Origin: Maribacter polysiphoniae
GTDB lineage: Bacteria > Bacteroidota > Bacteroidia > Flavobacteriales > Flavobacteriaceae
Assembly (NCBI RefSeq): GCF_003148665.1
Contig: NZ_QGGQ01000005.1
Span: forward strand, 124,001-188,000
Length of the DNA stretch: 64,000 nucleotides
Reading direction: 5' to 3'
Shown here: positions 26,875 to 35,307 of the stretch, one piece after another
Layout of the letters: every line of letters starts with the position of its first letter
How positions within the stretch are numbered: position 1 is the first letter of the stretch
Made by a program: the position numbers and the translations under genes
The notes under the pieces: generated by a model
The model's database searches: none
What the model was told of the DNA's origin: nothing
Seen by the model: only the letters and a program-made list of their open reading frames with translations

Positions 26875-27429
26875 TTGGCGAACGAAAAAATCATATTGGG
26901 AATCGATCCAGGAACCACGATTATGGGGTTTGGCATCATTAAAGTGGAGAACAAGCAAATGAAGTTCGTTCAAATGAACGAATTATTGCTTCAGAAATAT
27001 AACGATCCCTATACCAAACTTAAACTCATCTTTGAGCGCACCATCGAATTGATCGATACGTATCATCCCGATGAAATAGCCATTGAGGCCCCATTTTTCG
27101 GAAAAAATGTACAGTCCATGTTAAAGTTGGGTCGTGCCCAAGGCGTTGCCATGGCTGCAGGGTTGTCACGGCAAATCCCCATCACGGAATATCTTCCCAA
27201 GAAAATTAAAATGGCGATTACCGGTAATGGAAATGCAAGTAAGGAACAAGTGGCACGAATGCTTCAAAGTACCCTTGGATTGAAATCCTTACCGAAAAAC
27301 CTGGATAGTACCGACGGACTTGCAGCTGCCGTTTGCCATTTTTACAATGAGGGCAAGATAGATATTGGAAAAAGCTATTCGGGCTGGGATGCTTTTGTAA
27401 AACAAAATGAGAAAAGGGTTAAGAAGTGA
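26875..27429 (+). CDS. ruvC: Crossover junction endodeoxyribonuclease RuvC
   Basis: A 184-residue Holliday junction resolvase. Active-site acids are visible as Asp11 (GIDPGT), Glu71 (IAIEAPFF) and the Asp pair region STDGLAAAVCH near the C-terminus. The start is TTG at 26875, since no ATG exists before the family N-terminus EKIILGIDPGTT. RuvC cuts four-way junctions brought by RuvAB in recombination repair. The next gene is an insertion-like four-helix-bundle gene before hemW. Confidence 0.95.
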   Translation: MANEKIILGIDPGTTIMGFGIIKVENKQMKFVQMNELLLQKYNDPYTKLKLIFERTIELIDTYHPDEIAIEAPFFGKNVQSMLKLGRAQGVAMAAGLSRQIPITEYLPKKIKMAITGNGNASKEQVARMLQSTLGLKSLPKNLDSTDGLAAAVCHFYNEGKIDIGKSYSGWDAFVKQNEKRVKK

Positions 27430-27439
27430 AGGGGGGACA

Positions 27440-27505
27440 GTGAACAATTAGCAATTAGCAATTTACAATGAACAATGAATGATCTACAATGAACAATTCG
27501 TAATT
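27440..27505 (+). repeat. Left inverted repeat of AATTAGCAATT family
   Basis: Short degenerate units built from CAATTAGCAATT and ACAATGAACAAT. Its reverse complement matches 27866-27930 (shared CAATTAGCAATT-N-ACAAT), so the two stretches bracket the four-helix-bundle gene in inverted orientation. Confidence 0.65.
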
Positions 27506-27508
27506 AAG

Positions 27509-27868
27509 ATGAAGAATAATCCTTTAGCTGATAAATCATATGAGTTTGCATTGAAAATTGTGGTGTTGTATAAAAAAATTATTTCCAACCATAAGGAATA
27601 TGTGCTTTCTAAACAATTACTACGTTCAGGTACTTCAATAGGGGCAAATGTTTCGGAAGCTAATGGGGCCATTTCCAACGCTGATTTTTCTGCTAAAATA
27701 TCTATTGCTTACAAAGAGAGTCTCGAAACGAAGTATTGGCTTAATTTATTGAAAGATACTGAATATATTGGTTCATCTGAGGCTAATTCTTTGATTTGTG
27801 ATGCTGATGAGCTTTCGAAAATTATGTTTTCTATTTTGAAAACAACACGCATAAGTAAAAACAATTAA
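27509..27868 (+). CDS. Four-helix-bundle protein (23S rRNA IVP / S23 family)
   Basis: A 119-residue protein with the family signatures LSKQLLRSGTSIGANVSEANGA and YKESLETKYWLNLL, forming an up-down four-helix bundle. Members are found inside 23S rRNA intervening sequences or, as here, as free-standing genes of unknown role. ATG 27509 is preferred over 27479 because the first ten residues of the longer form come from the repeat. The gene is bracketed by inverted repeats between ruvC and hemW, suggesting a mobile or once-mobile unit. Confidence 0.8.
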   Translation: MKNNPLADKSYEFALKIVVLYKKIISNHKEYVLSKQLLRSGTSIGANVSEANGAISNADFSAKISIAYKESLETKYWLNLLKDTEYIGSSEANSLICDADELSKIMFSILKTTRISKNN

Positions 27869-27930
27869 TTGGTCATTGGTCACTGCACTCTGCCAATTGA
27901 TTATTGTTAATTGCTAATTGAAAACTGAAT
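27866..27930 (+). repeat. Right inverted repeat of AATTAGCAATT family
   Basis: Contains ATTGTTAATTGCTAATTG (27903-27920), the reverse complement of the unit at 27440-27505. It ends directly at the hemW start codon. Confidence 0.65.
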
Positions 27931-27931
27931 T

Positions 27932-29065
27932 ATGTCCGGCATTTATATCCATATTCCTTTTTGCAAACAGGCCTGTCACTATTGTGACTTTCACTTTTCG
28001 ACCAGTATGGCGAAGAAAGATGCGATGATAGCAGCCTTAAAACAAGAGTTGGTATTGCGAAAGGATGAATTCAAGGGTGATACTATAGCGACCATCTATT
28101 TTGGCGGGGGTACACCATCCGTATTGACGACAACCGAGATCAATGATCTGATAGCAACCGTTTACTCAAATTATAAAGTCATTGAAAATCCGGAAATTAC
28201 CTTAGAGGCCAATCCCGATGACTTGTCACAGGGGAAAATTGTGGAATTGTCCCAAAGTGGTATTAATCGTTTAAGTATTGGGGTCCAATCATTCTTTGAA
28301 CAGGATTTGAAAATGATGAATCGGGCCCATAGTGCCATAGAGGCGGAGCAATCCATAGGGGAAGCGACTAAATTTTTTGATAATATCTCTATAGACCTTA
28401 TCTACGGTATTCCCGATATGACCGATGCGCGGTGGAGGCAGAACATTGCAAAAGCCCTTTCTTTCGGAATTCCCCATATTTCTTCCTATGCCTTGACGGT
28501 GGAGCCTAAAACGGCTTTGGACAGTTTTATTAAAAAAGGGTTGATGAAACCGTTGGATGACGAGCTCGCCCAGATCCATTTTCAAACACTTTACGATGTT
28601 TTGACCAAGGCTGGTTTTGATTGCTATGAAGTGTCCAACTTTGGTAAACCAGGGTATTATTCCAAAAATAATACGGCCTATTGGCTAGGGGAAAAATATA
28701 TGGGTATTGGTCCTTCGGCACATTCTTACGATGGGGAACATAGAAGTTGGAATATCGCCAATAATCCAAAATATATCAAAGCCATTGGTCAAGGAAAATT
28801 ACCCAGTACCAGTGAGCTACTTTCACAAACCGACAAGTACAATGAGTACGTGATGACCGGCCTGCGTACAAGTTGGGGGATTTCCTTGGATCGGATTCGG
28901 TCCGATTTTGGTGAAAAATACCATGGCTATATAATCCGTCAGATGCAAAATTACATAGACCAAGGATTGTTGGGTCTTTCAAAAGATCGATTGACGGCCA
29001 CAAAAAAAGGAAAGTTTTTGGTTGACGGGATTGCCAGCGATTTGTTTATGATTAATTTAGGTTGA
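27932..29065 (+). CDS. hemW: Radical SAM heme chaperone HemW-like protein
   Basis: A 377-residue radical SAM protein with the cluster motif CKQACHYCDF (residues 11-20), that is C-x3-C-x2-C, and YFGGGTPS for SAM binding. The HemW C-terminal domain is present. Proteins of this type were long called oxygen-independent coproporphyrinogen oxidase, but the extra cysteine of HemN is absent and HemW delivers heme to membrane proteins. This fits a genome with cbb3 oxidase and H-NOX. Confidence 0.88.
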   Translation: MSGIYIHIPFCKQACHYCDFHFSTSMAKKDAMIAALKQELVLRKDEFKGDTIATIYFGGGTPSVLTTTEINDLIATVYSNYKVIENPEITLEANPDDLSQGKIVELSQSGINRLSIGVQSFFEQDLKMMNRAHSAIEAEQSIGEATKFFDNISIDLIYGIPDMTDARWRQNIAKALSFGIPHISSYALTVEPKTALDSFIKKGLMKPLDDELAQIHFQTLYDVLTKAGFDCYEVSNFGKPGYYSKNNTAYWLGEKYMGIGPSAHSYDGEHRSWNIANNPKYIKAIGQGKLPSTSELLSQTDKYNEYVMTGLRTSWGISLDRIRSDFGEKYHGYIIRQMQNYIDQGLLGLSKDRLTATKKGKFLVDGIASDLFMINLG

Positions 29066-29135
29066 AATTAAAGTTTGCTTCCTACTAAACGTATGCTGAA
29101 CATTGTTCCAAAATTGTAAGGAAGCCTTCCATATC

Positions 29136-29210
29136 GGTTTTTGACTGTTCGAGCGCAGTCAAAAACCAAAACCCTTAAACCCAATATGTCTCGACTGCGC
29201 TCGACGAGAC
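29136..29210. repeat. Two TCGAGCGCAGTC repeat units in inverted order, with hairpins
   Basis: Unit 1 is a 12-bp perfect hairpin, GGTTTTTGACTG (29136-29147) with CAGTCAAAAACC (29156-29167). Unit 2 (29188-29210) has GTCTCG pairing with CGAGAC, then CCTTTTTT, so it may act as a terminator for hemW. Both carry TCGAGCGCAGTC or its complement; a third copy lies near 51580. These are REP-like intergenic elements. Confidence 0.6.
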
Positions 29211-29219
29211 CTTTTTTAT

Positions 29220-29972
29220 ATGCTTGCAACCCTGAAAGTTAATAACAGAAACCATACGATAGACCTTTCAAATCCACTTGATATATCCATTGCCATGAGT
29301 GGTAATGTATCCAATGTGAATGCCTGGTATATTACGCATCCACGAATAGAACCGCACACCGAAGGCAAGTTTATTGGGGCAGTATCCAAGGGGGCAGCAG
29401 TAAATTTCAATGATATTTGGTTCAATCCCCATGCGCATGGGACGCATACCGAATGTGTGGGACATATTACCGAAGAATTCCATTCCATCAATAAGAACCT
29501 GAATCAATATTTCTTTTATGCCGAGGTCGTCACTATTGCCCCGGAAAAGTCAAATGATGATTTTGTGATTTCAAAAAAACAGTTGCAATATGCCTTTGGC
29601 AACAAAAAAAGGGATGCGATTATCATACGTACCTTGCCCAATTTAAGCGATAAATGCTCCCGGCAGTATTCCAAGACCAATCCACCTTATCTAACGGAGG
29701 AAGCCGCCAGGTTTTTGGTGGATAAGGGCGTGGAACATTTGTTGGTCGACCTGCCCTCTGTTGACAAGGAGCGGGATGGAGGGGAGTTGCTTGCGCACAA
29801 AGCTTTTTGGGACTTCAATGGTAAAATACGTAAGCAAGCGACAATCACGGAGTTTGTATTTGTGCCCAACAGTATTGGGGATGGGACTTATTTTCTAAAT
29901 TTACAGGTGGCTCCTTTTGAGAACGACGCATCGCCAAGTAGACCGGTGTTGTACAGGAACATAGAGGAGTAA
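29220..29972 (+). CDS. Cyclase-family (kynurenine formamidase-like) metal hydrolase
   Basis: A 250-residue protein of the putative cyclase family. The signature H-x-G-T-H-x-(D/E) appears as HAHGTHTECVGH (about residues 78-89), a zinc-binding site. A late acidic metal ligand region LLVDLPSVDKERDGGELLAH is also present. Characterised relatives are arylformamidases and isatin hydrolases; no tryptophan catabolic gene is nearby, so the substrate is open. Confidence 0.8.
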   Translation: MLATLKVNNRNHTIDLSNPLDISIAMSGNVSNVNAWYITHPRIEPHTEGKFIGAVSKGAAVNFNDIWFNPHAHGTHTECVGHITEEFHSINKNLNQYFFYAEVVTIAPEKSNDDFVISKKQLQYAFGNKKRDAIIIRTLPNLSDKCSRQYSKTNPPYLTEEAARFLVDKGVEHLLVDLPSVDKERDGGELLAHKAFWDFNGKIRKQATITEFVFVPNSIGDGTYFLNLQVAPFENDASPSRPVLYRNIEE

Positions 29973-30054
29973 ATAGTCGTTGGGAATAGTATCTTTGGTG
30001 TTGTTACCGTGGTTTGATATTGCCTTTATGCGGACTAATTTTAAAAGTAAGTAG

Positions 30055-30414
30055 ATGAAAACATTGATTAAATTGGAAGAGTTGATGATGCTTGCCCTAG
30101 GTATTTTCATGTTCGGGTTATTGGGGTACCAATGGTGGTGGTTTTTGGTTTTGATACTCGCTCCCGATATTGGAATGGCAGGGTATTTGTTTGGAAATAA
30201 AACAGGGGCAATGACGTATAACCTTTTTCATCATAAAGGTTTGGCCATAATTTTATATTTTGCCGGAATGTATTTTTCATCCCCTATTGTTCAATTGATA
30301 GGGGTTATTATATTCTCACATGCCGCATTGGATAGGGCTTTGGGCTATGGGTTGAAATATAATAAGGGATTCAAGTATACCCATTTAGGGGAAATCGGAA
30401 ATAAAAATGGATAG
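30055..30414 (+). CDS. DUF4260 family membrane protein
   Basis: A 119-residue protein with four short membrane helices and the conserved LAPDIGMAGYLFG, TYNLFHHKG and HAALDRALGYGLKY segments of DUF4260. Function unknown. It overlaps the next gene by 8 bp and starts a run of small genes on one strand (30055-32259). Confidence 0.85.
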   Translation: MKTLIKLEELMMLALGIFMFGLLGYQWWWFLVLILAPDIGMAGYLFGNKTGAMTYNLFHHKGLAIILYFAGMYFSSPIVQLIGVIIFSHAALDRALGYGLKYNKGFKYTHLGEIGNKNG

Positions 30415-31030
30415 TATTTTAGAGATATTTTTAGGGCTCATCCTTGGTGCCATACTCATGTATTGGATGTTTTCCATGTTCAGGAAAAAGAAGAGCAAGG
30501 AGCTTACAGAGCATCAGTCGACCGTGCTTTTGGAAAAGATAAAAAGTGTTTGTAAGCTCATTTCGGTGGAAGGTGATTTTGCCGAAATCTATAAATACGA
30601 AAATACCAAGGAGCGTTTTCTGAGTTTGGTGAGCAGTAAAAAGAAAGCCTTGATCGTCATCAATGCCAAAGCCCTGATCGGATACGATCTACAGAAGATA
30701 TTGATGCATGCCGATAACGATAAGAAAAAAATCATCCTAACGAATTTTCCTGATCCCGAAGTAATTTCCATAGAGCCCGAATTGGAGTTTTATGATATCC
30801 AAAACGGACTCTTCAATACGTTTACCCCAAATGATCTTACGTCATTGAATAAGGAGGCCAGAAAGCATATCATGGAGAAAATACCCGAGAGTGGCTTAAT
30901 GGAAACGGCAAAACGAGAGGCCTTGGAGGCTGTATTGTTGATTGAGAAGATCGTTGAGACCATAGGGTGGAAATTGGATTATTCCGCTTTGAAGATAGAT
31001 GGAAAACAAAAAAAATTATTGGACTTATGA
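30407..31030 (+). CDS. DUF4230 family protein, membrane anchored
   Basis: A 207-residue protein with one N-terminal helix (residues 5-23) and a soluble domain of the DUF4230 type (LLEKIKSVCKLISVEGDFAEIY...KKALIVINAKALIGYDL). Function unknown. It overlaps DUF4260 by 8 bp and the next gene by 4 bp (ATGA), so the three are probably translated together. Confidence 0.85.
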   Translation: MDSILEIFLGLILGAILMYWMFSMFRKKKSKELTEHQSTVLLEKIKSVCKLISVEGDFAEIYKYENTKERFLSLVSSKKKALIVINAKALIGYDLQKILMHADNDKKKIILTNFPDPEVISIEPELEFYDIQNGLFNTFTPNDLTSLNKEARKHIMEKIPESGLMETAKREALEAVLLIEKIVETIGWKLDYSALKIDGKQKKLLDL

Positions 31031-31419
31031 AAATTGTATTAACCGTATTGCTTATCACCTTCAGCATGGTCGGTTATGGCCAAACAGACAACACTATGGG
31101 GAATTTCGATACTAATTTTGCACATACCGTTTATTTTTGGTTGCACAATCCTGATAGCCAGGAAGACCGTGCGGCTTTTGAAACATCCCTACAAAAATTC
31201 ATGGATGCTTCGGCCTATGCCAAGACCAAGTTCATTGGTACCCCTCCAAGGGCCAGTAGGGATGTGGTCGATGGTTCTTTTACCTATTCCTTGATTGTTA
31301 CTTTTGAATCTGCAGAGGCGCAGCAAAAATACCAGGATGAGGCACCCCATAAATTGTTTATAAGGGAGGTGGGCCACCTTTGGGCCAAGGTTGTTGTTTA
31401 TGATTCCAAAGGTATTTAG
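31027..31419 (+). CDS. Secreted Dabb-family (stress-responsive A/B barrel) protein
   Basis: A 130-residue protein with a signal peptide (MKIVLTVLLITFSMVGYG, cleavage before Gln) and a dimeric alpha/beta-barrel domain (HTVYFWLHNPDSQEDRAAFETSLQKF...). ATG 31027 overlaps the DUF4230 stop and gives a proper signal peptide, so it is preferred over an upstream TTG. Its role is unknown. Confidence 0.8.
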   Translation: MKIVLTVLLITFSMVGYGQTDNTMGNFDTNFAHTVYFWLHNPDSQEDRAAFETSLQKFMDASAYAKTKFIGTPPRASRDVVDGSFTYSLIVTFESAEAQQKYQDEAPHKLFIREVGHLWAKVVVYDSKGI

Positions 31420-31422
31420 GAT

Positions 31423-31782
31423 ATGAACATAGAGGAATTCAGGGAGTATTGCATTTCCAAAAAAGGGATTACCGAGGAGTTTCCTTTTGATGCGGAGACC
31501 TTGGTGTTCAAGGTCATGGGCAAGATGTTCGCCCTAGTGCCCCTGGAACGACTCCCTTCCCAAGTGAATTTAAAATGTGATCCCGAACGGGCCATTGCAC
31601 TTCGCGAGGAATATGAAGGTAGAATCCTCCCCGGATATCACATGAGCAAAGTACATTGGAACACCCTTTTTATTGAAAACCTGCCACATCCCTTGATGAA
31701 AGATTTGATAGATCATTCCTATGACCTGGTGGTTTCGAAATTCACAAAAAAACTCAAAGCGGAATTTGATGCCTTAGAATAA
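31423..31782 (+). CDS. MmcQ/YjbR family protein
   Basis: A 119-residue protein of the MmcQ/YjbR (CyaY-like) fold. FPFDAETLVFKVMGKMFALV near the N-terminus and MSKVHWNTLFI near residue 78 are the family signatures. Some members bind DNA in vitro, but the biological role is unclear. It lies 3 bp after the Dabb gene and 3 bp before the DinB gene. Confidence 0.85.
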   Translation: MNIEEFREYCISKKGITEEFPFDAETLVFKVMGKMFALVPLERLPSQVNLKCDPERAIALREEYEGRILPGYHMSKVHWNTLFIENLPHPLMKDLIDHSYDLVVSKFTKKLKAEFDALE

Positions 31783-31785
31783 GTT

Positions 31786-32259
31786 ATGCGGACTAATTTG
31801 GAATACATAATCCATGATTTAAAGGAATGCTTTGATGGCAAGCCCTGGTATGGGGATGCTGTCATGACAAAACTCGATACCGTCGATTGGCATATTGTCA
31901 ATGATCGCATTTATGGGGATAAGACGATTGCGGTTGTGTTACAGCATATGATCAATTGGCGCATTTTTGTCATTAAAAAATTACAAGGTGATGCCGATTA
32001 TGATATCATTATCGACACATTGAACGACTGGGTCCCGATCACTATTGGCAACGAAAAGGAATGGGAACGGTTAAAACAGGGAATCAGGCAAACACAAAAT
32101 GAACTTTTGGGGCTATTGGCGGATAGAAATGATGCGGTTTTAGATAAAAAAGTACCCGGTAAAAACTATGTTTTCGGGGCTATTCTTAGAAGTGTTGCAC
32201 AGCACGATATTTATCATTTGGGGCAGATTGCCATGCTTAGCTCCATGACAAAAAGCTAG
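31786..32259 (+). CDS. DinB-like four-helix metalloprotein
   Basis: A 157-residue protein of the DinB/YfiT superfamily. Conserved metal-binding histidines are seen in VVLQHMINWR and in QHDIYHLGQIAML. Family members include thiol-dependent transferases; this one has no assigned substrate. It is the last gene of the 30055-32259 run. Confidence 0.85.
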   Translation: MRTNLEYIIHDLKECFDGKPWYGDAVMTKLDTVDWHIVNDRIYGDKTIAVVLQHMINWRIFVIKKLQGDADYDIIIDTLNDWVPITIGNEKEWERLKQGIRQTQNELLGLLADRNDAVLDKKVPGKNYVFGAILRSVAQHDIYHLGQIAMLSSMTKS

Positions 32260-32302
32260 GATGGTTTCCTTATATTTACAGCTTAAATAAGTTACCGCCC
32301 GA

Positions 32303-34075
32303 ATGCAAGAACCTTTATCGTTCTACAACGAACAGATTTCAGAATATAAACATCAGTTATCCCAAGTGAAAAAACGATTGTACGCATCGAGTATGCTGCG
32401 ATTGGCCATTTTTTGTATCGCGGTTGTCGGTATTTATTTGGCTTATGGGAATGGAAAATTAGTGGCAGGTATCATCGTTGGTACTATTGTGCTTTTCATT
32501 TTCTTGGTTTCACGACATTCCGATTTACAATATAAGCGGGATAGGATTAAGGCCTTACTTCAAATCAATAGTACGGAAATTGAGGTGCTGGAGCGAAAAT
32601 TCCATCATCTACCGGATGGTAAGGAATTCAATAGGGGCGATCATTACTTTTGTCAGGATATCGATCTCTTTGGAAGGGGGTCCTTTTATCAATATGCAAA
32701 CCGAACAGCCTTGAAGGAAGGGGGGGCGTATTTTTCGTCCTTGTTATTGGGTAATGACATTGAGGACATTCCAGCCAAACAAGAAGCTATCGATGAATTG
32801 GGTAAAATGCCCAAGTGGAGACAAGGGTTTTCTGCGGTGGCCAGCTTGGTAAAAACAGAGACTCCTTTTAATGTTATTGTAAAATGGTTAAAGGGATATC
32901 AGGTTTTTGTTCCTCAGTATATGTCCTTTCTGCCCACGATCTTTTCGTTGGTTTCATTGGTACTGATCACGTTGTATTTTATGGGGTTGCTAAATGGATG
33001 GGGCGTTGTGGTTTGGATGTTCCTAGGGTTGGGCATTACAGGTGCCCACTTAAAGAAAATCAATAAACTTTCCGAAAATACTTCAAAGGTCCAAAGTACC
33101 TTCCATCAATATCAAAAGTTGATAATGCAATTGGAGGAGACTGAATTTACAGCCGGTCTGCTAAAAAAAGAACAGGCGGTGGTATTGCATGATAAAGTAC
33201 GGACATCAAAAATATTGGAGGAGTTCTCCAAGATCTTAAATGCGTTTGACCAAAGGAACAATATGATTTTTGGGTTTTTGGGAAATGCCTTTTTGTTATG
33301 GGATCTACGGCAGTCTTTCCGGCTGGAGAATTGGATCCAAAGCCATGGGGGCATGGTGGAGGGTTGGTTCGATGTTGTCATTTTCTTTGATGCCTATAAT
33401 AGTTTGGGCAACTTCGCCTACAATCATCCGAAGTATGCTTTTCCAAAGATTACAAATGACGACGTTGTTCTAAAACCGACCAAGGCAGGTCATCCCTTGC
33501 TGGATCCCAATAAAAGTGTCTTGAATGATTTCCAGATTGATAAGGAGCAATTCTTTATCATTACCGGGGCCAATATGGCAGGTAAGAGTACATTCTTAAG
33601 AACAGTGTCCCTGCAGATAGTAATGGCCAATGTAGGTTTGCCCGTATGTGCGTCCTATTCGGAATATGCTCCGATTAAATTGATTACCAGTATGAGGACC
33701 TCCGATTCCTTGGCCGATGACGAATCGTACTTTTTCTCCGAACTGAAACGCTTGAAATTCATTGTGGATGAAATTCAAAAAGACCGTTATTTTATCATCC
33801 TGGATGAAATATTAAAGGGCACCAACAGTACGGACAAGGCCATTGGGTCTAGAAAGTTCGTAGAGAAACTGGTCGCCTCAAAATCAACCGGAATCATTGC
33901 CACCCATGATCTTAGTCTTTGTGAGGCAGCGGAAGACATGGCCCAAGTGCATAATTTTTATTTTGATGCCGAAATCATCAATAATGAACTTCATTTTGAC
34001 TATACACTCAAGAATGGCATCTGTAAGAATATGAATGCGTCCTTTTTATTGAAAAAGATGGAAATCGTGGAATAA
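32303..34075 (+). CDS. Membrane-anchored MutS-family ATPase
   Basis: A 590-residue protein whose C-terminal domain is the MutS ABC-type ATPase: Walker A GANMAGKST (residues 422-430), the MRTSDSLADDESYFFSELKR signature, Walker B YFIILDEIL and the ATHD switch. The MutS mismatch-recognition domain is missing. Instead there are two pairs of membrane helices (about 30-70 and 210-255), unusual for a DNA-repair ATPase. This class occurs widely in Bacteroidetes with unknown function. Confidence 0.88.
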   Translation: MQEPLSFYNEQISEYKHQLSQVKKRLYASSMLRLAIFCIAVVGIYLAYGNGKLVAGIIVGTIVLFIFLVSRHSDLQYKRDRIKALLQINSTEIEVLERKFHHLPDGKEFNRGDHYFCQDIDLFGRGSFYQYANRTALKEGGAYFSSLLLGNDIEDIPAKQEAIDELGKMPKWRQGFSAVASLVKTETPFNVIVKWLKGYQVFVPQYMSFLPTIFSLVSLVLITLYFMGLLNGWGVVVWMFLGLGITGAHLKKINKLSENTSKVQSTFHQYQKLIMQLEETEFTAGLLKKEQAVVLHDKVRTSKILEEFSKILNAFDQRNNMIFGFLGNAFLLWDLRQSFRLENWIQSHGGMVEGWFDVVIFFDAYNSLGNFAYNHPKYAFPKITNDDVVLKPTKAGHPLLDPNKSVLNDFQIDKEQFFIITGANMAGKSTFLRTVSLQIVMANVGLPVCASYSEYAPIKLITSMRTSDSLADDESYFFSELKRLKFIVDEIQKDRYFIILDEILKGTNSTDKAIGSRKFVEKLVASKSTGIIATHDLSLCEAAEDMAQVHNFYFDAEIINNELHFDYTLKNGICKNMNASFLLKKMEIVE

Positions 34076-34091
34076 TTGCAAATCGGGTAAT

Positions 34092-34127
34092 TCACAAACG
34101 CTTTACCTGTAAGGCATGAAAAGCATC
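34092..34127 (-). pseudogene. Remnant identical to the 3' end of a DUF4407 gene
   Basis: On the minus strand this codes DAFHALQVKRL and a stop, the same residues that end the DUF4407 protein at 50439. At DNA level 34094-34129 and 50441-50476 agree at 35 of 36 bases. Upstream of it the frame closes at once. It looks like the last trace of a lost second DUF4407 gene or a copied 3' end. Confidence 0.55.
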
Positions 34128-34191
34128 GGTTTGTTATTTCGGGCATTCCTCTTCCTCCTGTTTGGGAAAAGCGCTTATCCATAACAATCAA

Positions 34192-34261
34192 CCACTCGTC
34201 TACACTTTTTCTTCATTCATCCCTACCTTTATGGAATTAGCTTTTAAATTAAGCATATTTG
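34192..34261 (+). promoter_or_regulatory. Promoter with 21-bp-spaced direct repeats, receiver/H-NOX operon
   Basis: Repeat 1 CCACTCGTC (34192-34200) and repeat 2 TCATTCATC (34213-34221) start 21 bp apart. The -7 candidate CATATTTG is 34254-34261; its last G is 69 bp from the start of repeat 1, exactly as at 40123, 41683 and 49031. Direct repeats one to two helical turns apart upstream of the core promoter are typical of LytTR regulators. Confidence 0.7.
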
Positions 34262-34285
34262 GTGTTCACTTAATTCAAGAATTTC

Positions 34286-34687
34286 ATGAAAATATTATTT
34301 ATAGAGGATGATACCATTGAAACCATGAAACTTCATAGAACGGTTTCTAAGTTACAGATGAGGTTTGATATTGTGGAGGCCAAAAATGGGGAGGAGGCAT
34401 TGGCGGTTTTAAGATCAGGGGATGAATTACCGGACATTATTTTATTAGACCTGAATATGCCTAGAATGAGTGGTATAGAATTCCTTAGAATTTTAAAGAA
34501 AGACGATAAGTTGAAATATCTTCCGACAATAGTATTGACTACCTCAGAGAATAGGGCCGATTTATTGGAATGTTATCGCATAGGAATTGCGGGATATGTG
34601 ATTAAGCCCTTGAAATATGCGGACTACGAACTGAAATTGCAGAAGGTATTGGACTACTGGAGTGTCAATGAATTGGTGAAAGCCTAA
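34286..34687 (+). CDS. Single-domain response regulator receiver
   Basis: A 133-residue receiver domain with no output domain. Acidic pocket Glu7-Asp8-Asp9, phospho-acceptor Asp55 (in ILLDLNMP), the Thr of TTSEN and Lys of IKPLKY are present, so it should be phosphorylated. It resembles Rcp-type receivers that interact with PAS/phytochrome kinases. It is the first of five signalling genes in a row and carries the shared direct-repeat promoter, which suggests feedback control of the pathway. Confidence 0.9.
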   Translation: MKILFIEDDTIETMKLHRTVSKLQMRFDIVEAKNGEEALAVLRSGDELPDIILLDLNMPRMSGIEFLRILKKDDKLKYLPTIVLTTSENRADLLECYRIGIAGYVIKPLKYADYELKLQKVLDYWSVNELVKA

Positions 34688-34764
34688 CAAAATAATGCTT
34701 TTCACAACATATTTTATCATTTATGTATTACTATTCTTACATTTATTACTTAATTACAGAATAA

Positions 34765-35307
34765 ATGAAGGGAATTGTTTTTACGGAGTTTTTGGAAATG
34801 GTCGAATCAAAGTTCGGACTGGAAACGGTAGATAACATTATTGAACAGACCAATCTGTCTTCTGAAGGTGTTTATACTTCTGTTGGGACCTATGATTTCA
34901 ATGAGATGGTTAGTTTGATAACCGGTCTCAGTGATGAGGTGAATATACCGGTTGATGATCTGATATACACTTTCGGGCTTTATCTTTTTACTGGTTTGGC
35001 CAATGCTCATCCCGAGGTGATAAAAAGTTATAATTCCCCACTAGGACTTTTATATTCAATAGAAGATCATATTCACGTTCATGTAAAGAAGTTATATCCA
35101 GATGCCGAACTTCCTACGTTCAAAATTTTGGATAAGACCGATACCTCCATTTCAATGATCTACTCCTCTTCACGGGGCCTTTACCGATTGGCCCATGGAT
35201 TAATCGAAAAAGCCTTTGAACATTTTAATGGGAGTGCGGATATTACGTATGAACTGATCAAGGAAGATGGGACAGAAGTGAAATTCAATATAACCCAGAA
35301 TGGATAA
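34765..35307 (+). CDS. H-NOX heme gas sensor
   Basis: A 180-residue heme-NO/oxygen-binding protein. It starts MKGIVF as usual, has the proximal heme ligand at the canonical position His102 (IEDHIHVHV) and the porphyrin-binding Y-x-S-x-R at residues 133-137. Aligned to the T. tengcongensis protein, the position of its oxygen-stabilising Tyr140 is Leu142 here, so I predict a nitric oxide sensor that does not hold oxygen. It overlaps the histidine kinase gene by 8 bp, so the two are almost certainly partners. Confidence 0.93.
   Translation: MKGIVFTEFLEMVESKFGLETVDNIIEQTNLSSEGVYTSVGTYDFNEMVSLITGLSDEVNIPVDDLIYTFGLYLFTGLANAHPEVIKSYNSPLGLLYSIEDHIHVHVKKLYPDAELPTFKILDKTDTSISMIYSSSRGLYRLAHGLIEKAFEHFNGSADITYELIKEDGTEVKFNITQNG

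Noticed and set aside
34765-35307. Oxygen-sensing H-NOX
   Set aside because: The residue at the distal Tyr position is Leu, so stable oxygen binding is not expected.
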